Made by a program: the position numbers and the translations under genes. From an uncultured Prolixibacteraceae bacterium (lineage in GTDB: Bacteria; Bacteroidota; Bacteroidia; Bacteroidales; Prolixibacteraceae): a stretch of 35,017 bases of DNA. This document shows positions 33,114 to 35,017 of the stretch, piece by piece (within the stretch, counting starts at the first letter, position 1; each line of letters starts with the position of its first letter). The notes under the pieces were generated by a model. That model was given only the letters and a program-made list of their open reading frames with translations. It was not told where the DNA came from and did no database searches. The stretch is taken from the NCBI GenBank assembly GCA_913063265.1, contig CAJXZG010000057.1:1-35017 (forward strand), written 5' to 3'.

Positions 33114-33213
33114 AGTTCGTTACAATTAGAGTTGTATAATTAAGCACTAAATTATCTAAATGATGATGATGATTGAAGTTTTTTCGTTAAATGCATGATA
33201 TTCATCGGTAAAC

Positions 33214-33240
33214 AAAAAAAGCCGGAATTAATCCGGCTTT
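33214..33240 (-). terminator. Terminator of the Spy-like gene
   Basis: AAAGCCGGA (33218-33226) pairs with TCCGGCTTT (33232-33240) around a 5-base loop. On the minus strand seven T follow. It lies 24 bases beyond the Spy-like stop and separates it from the GIN-domain unit. Confidence 0.85.
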
Positions 33241-33263
33241 CCCTTTACTCTATTTCCAGGATA

Positions 33264-33749
33264 TTACGCACCTCTGCGGTGCATGGGATATCCCTTACCT
33301 TCACTTCTGTTTCCTTTTTGCCTGTTTTTTATGCCTTGTTTCATTTTATTTCTGCGGTTATCAAACTGAATCAACTGCTCTTCTGTAAGTTGAGCTCGAA
33401 AGGCCTGATGTTGTTTTGCTTTTATTTTTTGCATTTCAGCTTTAATTTCGGCCATTTTATCAATGTTCTTATTGATGGCATTGAGGTCTGCATCATCGGC
33501 TGTAGTTAGTGTTTGCTGATGCGCCATAGCTTCGCGCAACTGGTTTCTCAGCGGTTTTAATTCTTTTTCACTTTCCAGGCGTAATGTTTTCATGGTTTCT
33601 TTTTGTTCATCCGTCAGAAAATTTTCTTTAGGCTCAAACTGACTCATTCTTTCCTTGCGGTTTTGTTTTGCTTCGGGTTTTTGTGCAATAGCAACTGATG
33701 ATATCAATATTGCAGCCAAAATAAAAATACTCGTAATTCTTGTTTTCAT
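33264..33749 (-). CDS. Spy/CpxP-like periplasmic protein
   Basis: A 161-residue protein with a signal peptide (MKTRITSIFILAAILISSVAIAQ) and a basic, all-helical body. FLTDEQKETMKTLRLESEKE, then LKPLRNQLREAMAHQQTL and AQLTEEQLIQFDNRRNKM, are the LTxxQ-type repeats of the Spy/CpxP family, which act as periplasmic chaperones or stress sensors. The C-terminus is Arg/Gly/Lys-rich (KNRQKGNRSEGKGYP). It has its own terminator and lies upstream of the GIN-domain unit on the same strand. A 7-base-arm palindrome (AATCAAA-G-TTTGATT at 33813) sits 60 bases upstream of its start. Confidence 0.75.
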   Translation of the reverse strand: MKTRITSIFILAAILISSVAIAQKPEAKQNRKERMSQFEPKENFLTDEQKETMKTLRLESEKELKPLRNQLREAMAHQQTLTTADDADLNAINKNIDKMAEIKAEMQKIKAKQHQAFRAQLTEEQLIQFDNRRNKMKQGIKNRQKGNRSEGKGYPMHRRGA

Positions 33750-33956
33750 GATTTTGTATTTTATGTATTAAAATTGTTTTCGTGGCTTTGGACTGTCAAA
33801 ATTTGTTATGGTTTAATCAAAGTTTGATTTTAACTGTCTTTAACAAAAGACCATATGTTTTGAACAATTTGTCAATTCAGGTTTTAAGTATTTTGATTTA
33901 ACTTATTTTAATGTAATGCATTTTAAGGGGTGAGTACTTATATCGGGTAAGTTTTA

Positions 33957-33964
33957 TACTTTTG
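33957..33964 (+). promoter_or_regulatory. -7 box of the S41 peptidase gene
   Basis: TACTTTTG matches TAnnTTTG exactly; the -33 position is not convincing. The predicted start is about 45 bases before the ATG. Confidence 0.4.
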
Positions 33965-34015
33965 GAAAATTGTTTACAAAAAAATCTGAATAATTTCAGA
34001 ATAAAGAAATACAAA

Positions 34016-35017
34016 ATGAAGAGGACAAGGATTTGGATAGGGATATTAATAATTGTAATTACGGGGGTTAGTTTTTACGGCTTCCGAAAGGATGATAAAA
34101 ATTTTGAGTTTGCCAAAAACCTGGACATTTATTATACATTGTTTCGCGAACTGAACATGTTTTATGTCGATGACGTAAATCCGAACAAACTTGTAAAAAC
34201 CAGTATTGATGAAATGTTGGAATCGTTGGATCCTTATACAACGTACATTTCTGAAGATCAAATTGAGGATTTCAGGTTTATGACTACAGGTGAATATGCC
34301 GGAATTGGTGCATTAATCAGCAGACAAAATAATAAAATTGTAATTGCTGAACCTTATGAAGGATTCCCTGCACAAAAATTTGGGCTTAGAGCAGGAGATG
34401 TTTTACTTGAAGTTGAAGGAAAATCAACCTCTGAAATGAACACGGAGGATGTTAGCAACCTGTTAAAAGGACCTGCCAACAAACCCGTAAAAATAAAATA
34501 CCAAAGATATGGTCAAAAGAAACCTGTAACGGTTGATGTTGTTCGTGAAAAAATAATAATCGATGCTGTGCCTTATTTTGGAATGCTGGACAATAATACT
34601 GCTTATATTCGACTTTCAAGTTTTACAGCAAATTGTGGTAAAGACGTAAAAAATGCATTTCTGGAATTAAAGAAAAACAATCCACATTCTCTGGTCCTTG
34701 ATTTACGTGGAAATCCCGGAGGACTTTTAACTGAGGCAGTTGATATTGTAAATCTTTTTGTACCGCAGGGCTCGGAAATTGTCAGTACCCGTGGAAAAGT
34801 TACTCAGTGGGATAAAGTTTACAAGGCAACAGCAGCACCTGTTGATACCACCATTAAAATTGCGGTTTTGGTTAATAGGGGTTCAGCCTCGGCGTCTGAA
34901 ATTGTTGCCGGTGCTATCCAGGATCTTGACAGGGGTATTGTGGTAGGAACAAGAACATTTGGAAAAGGACTGGTGCAAACAACCCGTGATTTAAGTTATA
35001 ATACAAAACTTAAGGTA
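34016..35017 (+). CDS. S41-family C-terminal processing peptidase, 3' end cut by window edge
   Basis: The visible 334 residues begin MKRTRIWIGILIIVITG (signal or anchor). A helical part follows, then a PDZ domain (EYAGIGALISRQNNKIVIAE, with GLRAGDVLLEVEGKS) and the S41 core. The catalytic serine is Ser292 in GSASASEIVAGA and the lysine is Lys317 in FGKGLVQ, 25 residues apart as in Prc and CtpB. It would cut the C-terminus of periplasmic proteins or control the cell wall and envelope. It is cut by the window end, so the C-terminal domain is unseen. Confidence 0.93.
   Translation, partial: MKRTRIWIGILIIVITGVSFYGFRKDDKNFEFAKNLDIYYTLFRELNMFYVDDVNPNKLVKTSIDEMLESLDPYTTYISEDQIEDFRFMTTGEYAGIGALISRQNNKIVIAEPYEGFPAQKFGLRAGDVLLEVEGKSTSEMNTEDVSNLLKGPANKPVKIKYQRYGQKKPVTVDVVREKIIIDAVPYFGMLDNNTAYIRLSSFTANCGKDVKNAFLELKKNNPHSLVLDLRGNPGGLLTEAVDIVNLFVPQGSEIVSTRGKVTQWDKVYKATAAPVDTTIKIAVLVNRGSASASEIVAGAIQDLDRGIVVGTRTFGKGLVQTTRDLSYNTKLKV

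Noticed and set aside
1..35017. CRISPR arrays, intact transposases, phage genes
   Set aside because: No regularly spaced direct repeats and no recognisable transposase, integrase or phage structural gene were seen.

Overview
The window looks like a chromosomal stretch from a member of the Bacteroidota, most likely a marine or gut-type Bacteroidales/Marinilabiliales relative. This is inferred from the type IX secretion gene porQ, a parA-parB-DUF5683-mltD cluster, several GIN-domain (DUF2807) proteins, lipoprotein glycosidases and a sulfatase. Repeated TAnnTTTG -7 boxes, sometimes with a TTG/TTTG -33 box, and AT-rich intergenic DNA point the same way. No CRISPR array, intact insertion sequence, rRNA or phage module was seen.

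Layout. 1-1749 (minus): an SLC12-type transporter cut by the window edge, with mobA upstream of it. 1750-2500: an RNA-rich gap holding a multi-hairpin RNA candidate with its own terminator, a nested long-range stem, and tRNA-His(GTG) with a clear promoter and terminator. 2596-6944 (plus): an ECF sigma factor, an overlapping anti-sigma-like membrane protein, two beta-helix/adhesin-like envelope proteins and two outer-membrane barrels, closed by a bidirectional terminator. 7023-9796: a lipoprotein sugar isomerase-like TIM barrel (minus), an EamA transporter, a palindromic intergenic repeat and a YkgJ-type cysteine-cluster protein. 9926-15747 (minus): two large lipoprotein glycosidases of the GH106-like type with no SusC/SusD beside them. 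15923-26737 (plus): a long housekeeping run (small membrane protein, porQ, cmk, ispH, priA, rfaE1-like kinase, parA, parB, DUF5683, mltD-like). 26829-28220 (minus): a sulfatase. 28460-30986: a decayed copy of the last 31 codons of glyS, a promoter, an antitoxin/PIN-toxin pair and intact glyS. 31223-33749 (minus): DUF4834, two GIN-domain proteins and a Spy-like periplasmic protein. 34016-end: an S41 protease cut by the window edge.

How genes work together. The sigma/anti-sigma operon and the Spy-like/GIN cluster both look devoted to the envelope. The three GIN-domain proteins in the two clusters each carry seven copies of a short turn motif, but each has its own version (SGSG-x, SSGSN, SSGSD). 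The glycosidases and the sulfatase suggest use of rhamnose-containing and sulfated glycans. The most informative structural event is at glyS: the displaced, stop-riddled glyS 3' end with a terminator just beyond it lies about 1 kb away from the intact gene, and the toxin-antitoxin pair sits exactly between the two copies, so the pair probably arrived by an insertion that duplicated or replaced the glyS tail.
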